A stretch of DNA of 64,000 bases from Candidatus Chloroploca sp. Khr17 (lineage in GTDB: Bacteria; Chloroflexota; Chloroflexia; Chloroflexales; Chloroflexaceae), in the NCBI RefSeq assembly GCF_004138165.1, contig NZ_RYFF01000012.1:62001-126000 (forward strand), read 5' to 3'. This document shows, in pieces, positions 42,641 through 51,493 of the stretch. A program made the translations under genes and the position numbers. Position 1 is the stretch's first letter. Each line of letters opens with the position of its first letter. The notes beneath the pieces were generated by a model. The model did no database searches. It was given only the letters and a program-made list of their open reading frames with translations, and was not told the DNA's origin.

Positions 42641-43390
42641 ATGTACATGGAAGAAACGATCACGACCCCGGAGTCACCGCAACCCACGCCTCCACCGCCT
42701 GCCTGGGGTTGGCGGAGTGTGGGCCTGGCTGCCCTGGTGAGCATCGGGGCTTTGATCATCTTGAGTTTGATGGTTCAGGTCCTTACGAGCGGACTGGGCC
42801 TCGAGGTCGGAAGTGGCATTGTTTCCCCCGTCCTCTATCTGGTCATGGTGGGCTTTTATCTCAGCCTGATCGGAGGGGTCTACCTCTTTGCAGCACGCCA
42901 CGCTGGCTGGGAAGCCCTCGGTGTCCGTTCGGCAAGCCGACGTGATTATCTGCTGGTTATTCCCTTCTATCTTGCGGCACTTTTTTTGCTTATTTTGATC
43001 AATTTTGTTATCGTTTTTTTGATTGGAGATTTTGAAAACCCCCAGATCGAAGCGATCAGTGGCGGACGAGCGCTGACGAGCGGAGAACTGGTCATGCTCT
43101 TGTTGCTTGTCGCAGGGCTCGTGCCTTTCGCCGAGGAACTCTTCTTTCGCGGGATGATCTACCCGTTGATGCGCTATCGTGTACCTATCATCGGTGCGAT
43201 TGCGCTGAACGCCGCTGCCTTCGCCGTTGTCCACGTCATACCAGTCATCTTTCCAGCGCTGTTTGTCTTAGGTCTGTTGCTCGCCTATCTACGCGAACGC
43301 AGTGGCTCGATCTGGCCCAGTGTGCTCTTGCATATGATGCAAAACGGGCTGGCGATCCTGGCGATCAATGCAGCCCTGGCGGGCACCTAA
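42641..43390 (+). CDS. CPBP-family intramembrane metalloprotease
   Basis: A 249-residue protein with about seven membrane segments and the CPBP (Rce1/Abi) motifs EELFFRGMIYP (EExxxR) and AAFAVVHV (FxxxH), followed by SGSIWPSVLLHMMQNGLA with the third conserved His/Asn region. Members cleave C-terminal CAAX peptides in eukaryotes and have varied or unknown roles in bacteria. A Pro-rich N-terminal tail is cytosolic. ATG 42641 or 42647 could start it. It has its own promoter and no obvious peptide partner nearby. Confidence 0.85.
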   Translation: MYMEETITTPESPQPTPPPPAWGWRSVGLAALVSIGALIILSLMVQVLTSGLGLEVGSGIVSPVLYLVMVGFYLSLIGGVYLFAARHAGWEALGVRSASRRDYLLVIPFYLAALFLLILINFVIVFLIGDFENPQIEAISGGRALTSGELVMLLLLVAGLVPFAEELFFRGMIYPLMRYRVPIIGAIALNAAAFAVVHVIPVIFPALFVLGLLLAYLRERSGSIWPSVLLHMMQNGLAILAINAALAGT

Positions 43391-43447
43391 AGACAAGCCA
43401 CGTCAACCTTGATCAAGCCCTCGGAGGTGAACGGTAATGAGGAGTGT

Positions 43448-44482
43448 ATGAAGATCTACAAAGCCCGCGCTCCGATGCGGATAGGCTTTTTTGGCGGAGG
43501 AACTGACGTAAGCCCGTATGCTGAAGAGCATGGCGGCAAGGTCTTGAATTGTACAATCAACTTATATGTGCGTTGTATGCTCAACCCCAGTACACAACCG
43601 GGCCTTACCATCCGATCCCTTGATCTGCAAGAAGTGAGTCGCATGGTAAGCGGGCGCGTCTGGGATGGCAAACTGGCGCTGCCGCAGGCCGTGCTCGACG
43701 CAATGCCCCATTTGCAACCCTCGCTCGAAGCAACCCAACCAGGCTACAAAATTACGATGTTCAGCGATGCACCACCGGGCAGTGGGCTGGGCTCCTCGTC
43801 GGCCCTCGTCGTGAGCATGCTCAAACTGCTCTACAATGTTGCCAACGAGAGCTTTGATGCCCATGAACTCGCTGAACTCGCCTATCGCATCGAACGGGTG
43901 GATCTGGGCATCCCTGGGGGACGCCAGGATCAGTATGCGGCGGTCTTTGGTGGCATGTGCGTGTACCACTTTGGCAAAGGCCGCGTGATTGTCGAGCCAG
44001 TGGTCACCGACCCGACCGCCCTGCTCGAACTCGAAAGTTGCCTCATTATCGGCTATATCGGTGATCGTCAACTCCTCCGTCATCATTTGATGGAAGACCA
44101 GGTGCAACGCCTCGTCAGTGGCGATACGCTACGTTACCACGACGAGACCAAAGCGTTTGTTGACGAAGCCACCAGGCTGCTCCGCGAGTTGCGCATTGCC
44201 GATTTTGGCCGCTTGCTGCACGATGCCTGGGAAGTCAAAAAAGCCTTCTCACCCCACATTGCCCCGCCCATCGTTGACGAGGTCTATGCGCTAGCTCGAC
44301 GCCATGGTGCCTGGGGCGGCAAAATTACCGGGGCTGGCGGGGGCGGCTTTATGGTCTTTGCGTGTCCCTTTGACCGTCGGCTCGAACTCGAACGCGTGCT
44401 GAGAGAAGCGGGGGTTCAGATGCGCCCCTTCTCCTTTGTAACCCACGGGGTACAGGCATGGACCGTGCAAGAGCATGTGTAG
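43448..44482 (+). CDS. GHMP-family sugar kinase (heptose 7-phosphate kinase-like)
   Basis: A 344-residue GHMP kinase. N-terminal KARAPMRIGFFGGGTDVSPY, the ATP-binding SDAPPGSGLGSSSALVVSMLK, GRQDQYAAVFGG and the C-terminal GGKITGAGGGGFMVFAC are those of the D-glycero-D-manno-heptose 7-phosphate kinase (HddA) and fucose kinase group. It phosphorylates the anomeric OH of a sugar, probably for making a nucleotide-activated glycan precursor. No companion GmhA, GmhB or HddC gene is next to it, so the sugar is uncertain. ATG 43448 has GAGGAG only three bases ahead; the longer TTG start at 43409 is possible. Confidence 0.82.
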   Translation: MKIYKARAPMRIGFFGGGTDVSPYAEEHGGKVLNCTINLYVRCMLNPSTQPGLTIRSLDLQEVSRMVSGRVWDGKLALPQAVLDAMPHLQPSLEATQPGYKITMFSDAPPGSGLGSSSALVVSMLKLLYNVANESFDAHELAELAYRIERVDLGIPGGRQDQYAAVFGGMCVYHFGKGRVIVEPVVTDPTALLELESCLIIGYIGDRQLLRHHLMEDQVQRLVSGDTLRYHDETKAFVDEATRLLRELRIADFGRLLHDAWEVKKAFSPHIAPPIVDEVYALARRHGAWGGKITGAGGGGFMVFACPFDRRLELERVLREAGVQMRPFSFVTHGVQAWTVQEHV

Positions 44483-44502
44483 CAAGCGCCGGTCTGAATC
44501 TA

Positions 44503-44511
44503 TGCTACAAT
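44503..44511 (+). promoter_or_regulatory. Extended -10 promoter TGCTACAAT
   Basis: TG-C-TACAAT lies 37 bases before the accB start; no -35 is evident. Confidence 0.5.
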
Positions 44512-44548
44512 GGGCTAGATCCTATCACATGGAGGCTCTGGGCAAGTT

Positions 44549-45073
44549 ATGAGTGACGTACCAATCGAGACCGCCACAGCGGAAACCGATCTCTACGGGT
44601 TGAGTGCCGTACGCGAATTATTGAGCATGATTGACAAGAGCGACGTCACCGAGATTCTTATCGAACGTGGCGAAATCAAGCTGCATATCAAACGTGGCAC
44701 GGTCATTACGACAGCACAGCCAATGACGATGGCACCAATGATTCAGCCGTCCTATATGCCTGGACCGATCCCGGCCATGCCAATGCCGTCGGCATTTACA
44801 CCAGAAGAGCCGCAGCCCACCGAAATGCCCGCCGGGCACACCATCACGGCTCCGATGGTCGGCACGTTCTATGCATCCCCTTCACCCAAAGATGCGGCCT
44901 TCGTCCAGGAAGGCGATGAATTGCGGGCCGGCGATCCCATCGGGATCATTGAAGCGATGAAGATGATGAATGAGATCGAAAGCGATATTGCCGGACGAGT
45001 TGCCCGCATTCTGGTCAAGAATGGGCAACCTGTCGAGTATGGGCAGGCGCTGATGATCATCGAGCCACTGTAA
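44549..45073 (+). CDS. accB: Acetyl-CoA carboxylase biotin carboxyl carrier protein
   Basis: A 174-residue AccB. The N-terminal helix region (LSAVRELLSMIDKSDVTEILIERGEIKLHIKRG) is followed by a Pro/Met/Ala-rich linker and a biotinyl domain with APMVGTFYASPSP (thumb) and IIEAMKMMNEIES; Lys138 is the biotin site. It carries CO2 between biotin carboxylase and carboxyltransferase for malonyl-CoA synthesis. accC does not follow it; xseA does, 17 bases later. The carrier is separate from the fused carrier encoded at 2680-4689. Confidence 0.95.
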   Translation: MSDVPIETATAETDLYGLSAVRELLSMIDKSDVTEILIERGEIKLHIKRGTVITTAQPMTMAPMIQPSYMPGPIPAMPMPSAFTPEEPQPTEMPAGHTITAPMVGTFYASPSPKDAAFVQEGDELRAGDPIGIIEAMKMMNEIESDIAGRVARILVKNGQPVEYGQALMIIEPL

Positions 45074-45090
45074 CGTCGTTGCAGGAAACC

Positions 45091-46305
45091 ATGCATCAGG
45101 CGCTTTCAGTCTCGGCGGTGACGACATACCTCCGCGAGTTGTTAGAGTCACATCCGCTCCTGGGCGATCTCTGGGTGCAGGGTGAGATCGCCGAGTTCAA
45201 GCGCCATGCAGCCTCAGGCCATTGTTATTTTAGCCTCAAAGACGAGGGTGGCCTGGTGCGCGCTGTGATGTGGCGCAGCAATGCCGTGCGCCTGAGTCAG
45301 TTGCCCCGCATGGGCGATCTTGTCTTGGCTCACGGCTATCTTTCGCTCTATGCACCTCGTGGCGATCTGCAACTCTATGTCGACACCTTGGTGCCCGCCG
45401 GGGTCGGCTTGCTCTATGCCCGCTTCGAAGCCTTGCGCGCCCGCCTCGAGACCGAAGGACTCTTTGCCGTTGAACGTAAACGGCCTCTGCCAATGTTGCC
45501 ACGACGGATCGGGTTGGTAACCGCACCCGGTGGCGCTGCACTGCAAGATATGCTCACCATCCTCGCTCGCCGTTGCCCCCTCAGCGAGGTGCTAGTGGTG
45601 CCATGCCTCGTCCAGGGTGAACGTGCCCCCGCAAGCATTGTGGCCGCCCTCACCACTGTCTATGCAGCCGGGGTCGATCTCGTTATCCTTGCTCGCGGCG
45701 GTGGCTCGCTCGAAGATCTCTGGGCTTTTAATGATGAGGCGGTTGCGCGCGCAGTCTTTGCCAGTCCGGTGCCGCTGATCACCGGAGTTGGGCACGAGAC
45801 CGATACGACGATGGTTGATTATGTGGCCGACCTGCGGGCACCCACCCCCTCGGCGGCCGCAGAACTGGCGGTTCCCGAACGCGACGATCTTTCGGCGCTG
45901 GTATGGCAAAGCCGGATGCGCCTCGATCAGAGTGTTGACGCCCTGCTCAACCGCATGCAGGCTGACCTGGCAAACGCACATTCGACAATTGAACGCCATA
46001 CGCCCCTCCGACGCCTGGCCCGTGATCGCCAACAGGTTGATGACCTGGGACGACGCCTTGATCGAGCCGTTGACCGGACAACCGCGATGCGCCAACTTGC
46101 CCTGCAAGGCCTGGTGGCCCGCCTTGCCACGCTGAGTCCACAGGCGACCCTGCAACGGGGCTATGCCGTGGTACGCCACGCAACGACAGGGCACGTGCTC
46201 GGTTCGACCACAGGCATTCAGGCTGGGACACCACTGCAGATTGATCTCCGCGATGGCACGCTCGCAGCGGTCACGCTCCCCTTAGCAGAAGAGGAATCCG
46301 AATGA
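45091..46305 (+). CDS. xseA: Exodeoxyribonuclease VII large subunit
   Basis: A 404-residue protein with an N-terminal OB fold (LSVSAVTTYLRELLESHPLLGDLWVQGEI, SGHCYFSLKDEGG), the catalytic exonuclease domain (RIGLVTAPGGAALQDMLTIL, LVILARGGGSLEDLWAFNDEAVARA, PLITGVGHETDTTMVDYVADLRAPTPSAAAE) and a C-terminal coiled coil. Exo VII degrades single-stranded DNA with XseB. It starts at ATG 45091 (AGGA just upstream) or TTG 45079. The XseB gene overlaps its end by four bases. Confidence 0.94.
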   Translation: MHQALSVSAVTTYLRELLESHPLLGDLWVQGEIAEFKRHAASGHCYFSLKDEGGLVRAVMWRSNAVRLSQLPRMGDLVLAHGYLSLYAPRGDLQLYVDTLVPAGVGLLYARFEALRARLETEGLFAVERKRPLPMLPRRIGLVTAPGGAALQDMLTILARRCPLSEVLVVPCLVQGERAPASIVAALTTVYAAGVDLVILARGGGSLEDLWAFNDEAVARAVFASPVPLITGVGHETDTTMVDYVADLRAPTPSAAAELAVPERDDLSALVWQSRMRLDQSVDALLNRMQADLANAHSTIERHTPLRRLARDRQQVDDLGRRLDRAVDRTTAMRQLALQGLVARLATLSPQATLQRGYAVVRHATTGHVLGSTTGIQAGTPLQIDLRDGTLAAVTLPLAEEESE

Positions 46306-46529
46306 GCAACACATCTGATGTCGAGACGTACGAAGCGCTCTATGGGCAACTACAAGCGGTCGTGAACCGTCTTGAACAGGGCGATCTGCCGCTCGCCGAA
46401 GCCTTGATGCTCTATGAACAGGGGACACGCCTCGCTGACGCTTGCCAGAAACTCCTCGATCACGCCGAATTGCGTGTACAGGAACTCCGTAGCAACGAAG
46501 TCTATCCTGATCTTGACCTGGAGGCATAA
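46302..46529 (+). CDS. xseB: Exodeoxyribonuclease VII small subunit
   Basis: A 75-residue helical protein of the XseB family: YGQLQAVVNRLEQGDLPLAEALMLYEQGTRLADACQ is the classic two-helix pattern. It binds the coiled coil of XseA. The ATG overlaps the xseA stop (ATGA), giving translational coupling. Confidence 0.93.
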   Translation: MSNTSDVETYEALYGQLQAVVNRLEQGDLPLAEALMLYEQGTRLADACQKLLDHAELRVQELRSNEVYPDLDLEA

Positions 46530-46552
46530 GGCCAGATCCGGAGCAGAAGCGC

Positions 46553-48487
46553 ATGCAGGTGGTCGAAAGTTATCATCGTTATAGCCGTCTGACGACATCA
46601 GCCCTTAGCTGGTTCTCAGCCGGTCTCATTGTGATGAGTCTCGGCTGGCTTGGGCTGACAATTCTGCACGGTGTGTGGATCTTGAACGGGATCACGCCCG
46701 AGATGCTGCGATCATGGCCGCTGCTGGGGTTCACTGGGTCATGGTCTGGTCAAGCGGCCAGCGTGACCGCCCTTTTTCCTACGCTGCTGCCCCCACTGGG
46801 CGCCAGTGCCAGCACCATGTTTGTCACGTTGCTCGTGCGCAATGCGTTTCCGGCTATCCGCACCAGCAGTGTTGGCATGCTGGTGGAATTTGCCGGAACA
46901 TGGTTGCCCCTGAAATGGGAAGATCTGCGGGTGCTCAGAGTGACACCCTATGCCCAGGGGACGAAGTTTCTCGTCCTCGTTGAGGTCTTTCCCCGCCGCT
47001 TAACACCATGGCACCGCATCTATAGCGCTCTCTACGGCTATGGATCTGAGCGTGGTTTCTATATCGCTTCGGGCATTGATCGTTTTGACCCCTTGCTCAA
47101 GACCATCCTGAGCCAGAGTGAACGTACAGCTCGCGCTATCGAGGGAGCAAAGGTAATCCAGACCCGCGAGTACGATCATTCGACTTTTTTTCGGTTGTTC
47201 CTGCATCCTCGTTCCTTCTGGCAAAATGAGCATGGTCTGCATACCAGGCCGCCTCATGCCACCAACGGGCCTGTCACCGCAAGCTATGCGGAACGCGTGC
47301 GCATCATCGTCGGGGGCGTCATTCTCCTGTTCAGTGCGGCCTTGCTCTTCACTTATCTCGATGCCTGGGTTCGCTTCGTCGCCCTCACCATCCCCGAGGT
47401 GCGTCAGGTTATCCCCTTCAAGTGGCTCCAGGATAACACACCCTATGCGGCACTCTTTGCCGCCTATCCCGACCAAGGGGTTCCGTTCACCGGCCTGGTC
47501 GAATTTCCCGATCTGCCGACACCAGGATGGCTGTTGATTGCTGCTCATCTGCGCCTGGCTGTGGGGTTACCCTTGCTGATCTGGCTGCGTAGCCTTGTGC
47601 CAACCGTTGAGTCACGCAGTGAGGGTCTCGGCGTCCGCCTTGCGCTAGGCCGACGCTGGCGTGTCATTCCCTGGACAGACATGATCGCGGTGAAGGCGAC
47701 CGAGTTGTCTGAAGCGAGCCAGATTGTCCTGTTGCAAGCACGAGGACTGCCCCAGGCGAATCGGCTGACTAGTCTGCTCTACGACGGCACACGAGCTCCG
47801 GGGATCGTGATTCAATCCACGATGATCTCTTTTCAGCCCTTCATGGAACACGCTTTGCGTCGCATCACGCGCCTTGAAGAGCTAGATCGCCCCCCTATCT
47901 TGCAACAAGAGGCCCATTCGCTGCTCTTCTGGCTCGCGCTGCAACGCGAGAACATCCTGGAAAAACTGGTGCTTGAGGTACGCGATGATCCGGCTACCCT
48001 GCAACTTGATCGACGCTCGTTGCTGAGTGGCCTTCAGCCAATGCTGATGCTTGCCCTGCTGCCGGTCGTGCTGATGCTAAGCTATAGTCTCTTGCAGGAT
48101 GCCCCTCCTCACTGGTTTTTGCTCGGCGCAATGGCAGGGTTCTGGCTTGTCGGGGTGCTCGAGTGGCCGCTGATCAGCGTTGTGTCGATGCTGATCGATC
48201 AACGGACAGGAGGTGGTCAGGAGGGAAGCCGAGCGTTTGTGCTCTACCCTGTTAGCCAACTCCCCCGCCTCTTACCTCTGCTGATAGGCGTTATCGCCCT
48301 GACCAGTGGCTTGCCGCTTGTCGCTGTGCTCGCATGGCTTGCCGCGATCGTCTGGTCCTATTTTTTGACGTCAGTGCTCTTTGAGCAACTCTATGCATGG
48401 CGAGGAGCCGAGGTTATCCTCGGTGGGTTGATGCCCGTGGTATGGCAATTACTGATGATGGTCGGCTATCTGGTGATCATGCGGTAA
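46553..48487 (+). CDS. Large polytopic membrane protein with two PH-like segments
   Basis: A 644-residue protein with about eight to ten membrane segments. Between them are two cytoplasmic segments with the look of bacterial PH (bPH) domains: SVGMLVEFAGTWLPLKWEDLRVLRV near residue 105-125 and LGVRLALGRRWRVIPWTDMIAVKAT near 360-380, each a strand followed by I/LPWxDI/M. This suggests an internal duplication (TM pair-bPH-TM). I do not know a function. It starts 23 bases after xseB and may be cotranscribed with it. Confidence 0.7.
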   Translation: MQVVESYHRYSRLTTSALSWFSAGLIVMSLGWLGLTILHGVWILNGITPEMLRSWPLLGFTGSWSGQAASVTALFPTLLPPLGASASTMFVTLLVRNAFPAIRTSSVGMLVEFAGTWLPLKWEDLRVLRVTPYAQGTKFLVLVEVFPRRLTPWHRIYSALYGYGSERGFYIASGIDRFDPLLKTILSQSERTARAIEGAKVIQTREYDHSTFFRLFLHPRSFWQNEHGLHTRPPHATNGPVTASYAERVRIIVGGVILLFSAALLFTYLDAWVRFVALTIPEVRQVIPFKWLQDNTPYAALFAAYPDQGVPFTGLVEFPDLPTPGWLLIAAHLRLAVGLPLLIWLRSLVPTVESRSEGLGVRLALGRRWRVIPWTDMIAVKATELSEASQIVLLQARGLPQANRLTSLLYDGTRAPGIVIQSTMISFQPFMEHALRRITRLEELDRPPILQQEAHSLLFWLALQRENILEKLVLEVRDDPATLQLDRRSLLSGLQPMLMLALLPVVLMLSYSLLQDAPPHWFLLGAMAGFWLVGVLEWPLISVVSMLIDQRTGGGQEGSRAFVLYPVSQLPRLLPLLIGVIALTSGLPLVAVLAWLAAIVWSYFLTSVLFEQLYAWRGAEVILGGLMPVVWQLLMMVGYLVIMR

Positions 48488-48509
48488 TGGCAATAGCGTT
48501 TGATGCGCA

Positions 48510-48520
48510 TGCTATATAAT
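48510..48520 (+). promoter_or_regulatory. -10 promoter element (TATAAT, TGC upstream)
   Basis: Perfect TATAAT at 48515-48520 in TGCTATATAAT, 31 bases before the RidA start; weak -35. Confidence 0.45.
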
Positions 48521-48551
48521 GAGAAGGCTCGTTTGTACAAGGAGGTAGAAA

Positions 48552-48938
48552 ATGCATCTGCAACGAATTGAGGTCAGTACGGTTGATGCGCCAAAAGCGA
48601 TAGGTCCGTATTCACAGGGAATAATCGCAGGGAACATGGTTTTTGTATCAGGGCAATTGCCCATTAATCCGATCACCGGGGAAATGGTTGAGGGTGATAT
48701 TGGGGCAATGACGCGGCAGATCTTTGACAATTTGTCGGCCATCCTGCATGCCGCAGAGACAAGCCTTGAGCGTGCGGTCAAAGTTACGGTTTTTTTGGCT
48801 GATATGAACGACTTCCAGGCGATGAATGAAGCGTATGCCGAGTTCTTTCCTCTCCATCCACCGGCTCGTTCGACTATTCAGGTCGCCCGGCTCCCACGTG
48901 ATGCACGGGTCGAAATCGAACTTATTGCCGCAATTTAG
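48552..48938 (+). CDS. ridA: RidA family 2-iminobutanoate/2-iminopropanoate deaminase
   Basis: A 128-residue RidA (YjgF/YER057c) protein that hydrolyses reactive enamines/imines released by PLP enzymes such as threonine dehydratase, protecting branched-chain amino acid synthesis among others. It has [25 protein letters not shown] and the active-site Arg/Glu region [20 protein letters not shown], as in the RidA subfamily with true deaminase activity. AAGGAGG precedes ATG 48552. Confidence 0.93.
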   Translation: MHLQRIEVSTVDAPKAIGPYSQGIIAGNMVFVSGQLPINPITGEMVEGDIGAMTRQIFDNLSAILHAAETSLERAVKVTVFLADMNDFQAMNEAYAEFFPLHPPARSTIQVARLPRDARVEIELIAAI

Positions 48939-48958
48939 GCCTTGGTCACGTATCTTTC

Positions 48959-49009
48959 TAGCTCACTGTGCGGTACAACAAGGAACGCTTGCAACGACCC
49001 ACAGTGAGC
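48959..49009. repeat. 11-bp inverted repeat before the MBL-like gene
   Basis: agctcactgtg (48959-48969) and cacagtgagct (48999-49009) are perfect complements separated by 29 bases, ending seven bases before ATG 49016. It could be an operator, a terminator of ridA or an mRNA stem shading the ribosome site. Confidence 0.45.
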
Positions 49010-49015
49010 TTTGTC

Positions 49016-49834
49016 ATGCAACTTTCACAACGCATTCTTCACGCTACCTTGATGATCGTCGGGTTGCTCGGTGTGCTTGCCGCCATTGCCTGGCAGCAGC
49101 GCCCTGACGGGTATCTGCACCTTTCCTTGCTGACCGTGAACGGCGATGCCGCCTTGCTTCGCACCCCAGCGGGGCGTTTTGTCCTTATTGATGGGGGAAC
49201 CGAAGGCGATCAACTCTTGCTCTTGCTGGGACGCTTGATGCCCTTCTGGCAACGCGATCTGCAGGCTGTCATTCTGACCGGAACCGATTCCAGGCGCGTG
49301 CCTGGTCAGGTTGCCGCCTTGAGCCACTATGCCATTGGCTATGCCCTCGCCCCACCAGGGCTTGAGGGTACGGGGTATGCTGGTGAGTGGCAAAGGCAGC
49401 TTGGTGCCCAGGCAACGCCGGTGGCAAAGTTGCGGCCAGGCCAGCGCTTTGCGCTTGACGACGTTGTCTTTGTGGTTATTGACGCACAGGAAGGCAAAGA
49501 AGGTGGGGTTGTTCTGCTCGTGACCTATGGGACGACTCGCGTGCTCTTTCATACTGGCGGACGTGATGGCGATCAAGCGGCATTACGTGCCGCAAAAGAT
49601 CCCGTTGATCTTTTGATCTATCCGTGGGCACGCGAATTGCAGACCAGTGCGGTGCAGCAGCTACGACCACGGGCGATCGCCTTTAGCAGTGCCTATAGCA
49701 CCGAAGACCCGGTCTTGTTGAGCTATGCCGAGCGCCGCCGCTTCAGCCCCCAGGTACAGCACCCACGGGCCGACGGACGCATCGAGTGGATGAGTGATGG
49801 CCGCACGGCACGCATTGTGCTCCACCCTGATTGA
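49016..49834 (+). CDS. ComEC-C-terminal-like metallo-beta-lactamase-fold protein lacking the metal motif
   Basis: A 272-residue membrane-anchored protein with one N-terminal segment (TLMIVGLLGVLAAIAW), then a fold resembling the MBL domain of ComEC: LSLLTVNGDAALLRTPAGRFVLIDGGTEGD, the loop AVILTGTDSRRVPG where HxHxDH should be, FALDDVVFVVID, GVVLLVTYGTTRVLFHTGG and VDLLIYPWAR. The metal ligands are missing, so nuclease activity is not expected. It is encoded six bases before a flippase. ATG 49016 starts the anchor; a GTG at 48968 is possible. Confidence 0.65.
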   Translation: MQLSQRILHATLMIVGLLGVLAAIAWQQRPDGYLHLSLLTVNGDAALLRTPAGRFVLIDGGTEGDQLLLLLGRLMPFWQRDLQAVILTGTDSRRVPGQVAALSHYAIGYALAPPGLEGTGYAGEWQRQLGAQATPVAKLRPGQRFALDDVVFVVIDAQEGKEGGVVLLVTYGTTRVLFHTGGRDGDQAALRAAKDPVDLLIYPWARELQTSAVQQLRPRAIAFSSAYSTEDPVLLSYAERRRFSPQVQHPRADGRIEWMSDGRTARIVLHPD

Positions 49835-49840
49835 TCTACT

Positions 49841-51445
49841 ATGAGTTTGCTCTGGCTCACTATTGCCCTGCTTGGCATTCTTGCGCTGGCTGGACTAGCC
49901 GTCATGCTCTGGCGTCGCTGGTATCGTGACGATCCCGAAAATGCGGTGCGCCGGGTCTTCAAGAATAGTGCCGTTACCTTCGGCTTGCGCCTTGGGGTAC
50001 GCGCACTTGATATGATCGTGCTCTTTCTCCTGGCGGGCAGCTTGAATGTGGCCCGTTTTGGCGACTACACCTTTGCCGCGCTGCTGGTGAGTCAATACCT
50101 CGCCATTCTGACCGAATTTGGCCTGGGTGTGCTCTTGACCCGTGAAGTCGCCCGCGATCCGGGGGCAGCCAGACGACTCTTTGGCGTCACACTGGCCCTG
50201 CGGCTCTTGTTGATCGGGTTCATCGCCTTGCCCATCGGGATCATGGTCGTGGGCAGCTTTGCCTTGCTGGGGCAGCCGCTCTCGAGCGAAGGCACGGCGG
50301 TGATCTTCGTGTTGATGCTGACCCTTGTCCCGGGGGCCTATTCCGGGGCCGTGACCGCGCTCTACCATGCCAACGAACGCATGGAAGTCCCCGCCTTAAT
50401 GGAATTAATCACGGCGGCGTTGAGCTTTCTGGGGCGCATTGCCGTCATTGTGCTTGGTCTGGGCATTCTGGGACTCGCGTGGAGTGCCGTGATCGTGTCG
50501 AGCATCACGGCAGGTTGCTTTTTCGTCCTCCAGCGGCGTGACTTCTTCCGCCCCGAACTCACCTGGAATCGCCAGGCCATGGGGGTGACGCTCGGGCCAG
50601 CCTTGCCCTTGATGCTCAACAACCTGCTGGGGGCCGTCTTCTTTCGTTTTGACGTTTTCATCGTACGTGCCTTCAGTGGCGGGCAAGCCGAAGCGCTGGT
50701 TGGGCAATACAACCTGACCTACACCATCATGGGCATTGCCATGATCCTGCCGCCCGCGATCACCTTCGCCGTCTTTCCGCTACTATCGCGGCGTTCAGGC
50801 GATGATCGCGCCGGGTTTGCCTCGGCGCTGCGACGCACCTTGCAACTGCTGTTGATCCTGGCCTTTCCCTTGGCAATGGGGATCACCCTGCTCGCCTATG
50901 ATCTCGTCCGCTTCTTTACCCGCTCACAATTTGGTGACTATCAATATGCAGTCATCGCCCTCGCAATTCTCGCCTGGTTTCTCCCGCTCTCCTTTGCGAA
51001 TGGACTATTGCAATACGCTCTGATTGCCCTCGACCGCCAGAGGGCCATTACTCGTGCCTTTATCATTGGGGCCATCTTCAATCTGGGGGCCAACATGGTC
51101 GCGATCCCTGTTGCCACCATCTGGTTCGGCCAGCCTGCCTGGGCCCTCTATGCCGCCGCCGGTATCACCATTCTTTCTGAAGTGGTGCTCTATCTTATCT
51201 TCAAACCCCTGCTCATCAGCGAAGGATGCCCGCCCGAAGTCCTACGGTTGAGTTGGCGGCCCGGGCTGGCCTGCCTTATCATGGGGCTTGGCATGGCAAG
51301 CCTGCAACGACTGATTGGTGACTGGCCGGGCAGCATCGTAGCCGCCCTGAGCGCCCCCATCGTCTATGGCATAGCCCTCTGGGCGGCAGGGGGCATTGGG
51401 GCCGATGAGCGCGCCCTCGTGCTACGCATCCTTGGTAAAGTATGA
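49841..51445 (+). CDS. Oligosaccharide flippase family membrane protein
   Basis: A 534-residue polysaccharide synthase/Wzx-type transporter (MOP superfamily) with about 14 membrane segments. Family features: FGLRLGVRALDMIVLFLLAGSLNVARFGDYTFAALLVSQYLAI at the N terminus, LGVLLTREVARDPGAARRLFG, and QYNLTYTIMGIAMILPPAITFAVFPLLSR. Such proteins move lipid-linked sugars across the cytoplasmic membrane. No glycosyltransferases are adjacent, so the cargo is unknown. It is separated by six bases from the upstream MBL-like gene. Confidence 0.85.
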   Translation: MSLLWLTIALLGILALAGLAVMLWRRWYRDDPENAVRRVFKNSAVTFGLRLGVRALDMIVLFLLAGSLNVARFGDYTFAALLVSQYLAILTEFGLGVLLTREVARDPGAARRLFGVTLALRLLLIGFIALPIGIMVVGSFALLGQPLSSEGTAVIFVLMLTLVPGAYSGAVTALYHANERMEVPALMELITAALSFLGRIAVIVLGLGILGLAWSAVIVSSITAGCFFVLQRRDFFRPELTWNRQAMGVTLGPALPLMLNNLLGAVFFRFDVFIVRAFSGGQAEALVGQYNLTYTIMGIAMILPPAITFAVFPLLSRRSGDDRAGFASALRRTLQLLLILAFPLAMGITLLAYDLVRFFTRSQFGDYQYAVIALAILAWFLPLSFANGLLQYALIALDRQRAITRAFIIGAIFNLGANMVAIPVATIWFGQPAWALYAAAGITILSEVVLYLIFKPLLISEGCPPEVLRLSWRPGLACLIMGLGMASLQRLIGDWPGSIVAALSAPIVYGIALWAAGGIGADERALVLRILGKV

Positions 51446-51473
51446 TACTATGAAGGACAAGCTACGATTGCTC

Positions 51474-51479
51474 TATAAT
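51474..51479 (+). promoter_or_regulatory. -10 box TATAAT before the 78-residue ORF
   Basis: Perfect TATAAT 14 bases before a GTG start, which implies a very short or absent 5' leader. No good -35. Confidence 0.3.
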
Positions 51480-51493
51480 AGGCATACAACAAG

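Noticed and set aside
49016-49834. Functional metallo-hydrolase
   Set aside because: The HxHxDH metal motif is absent.
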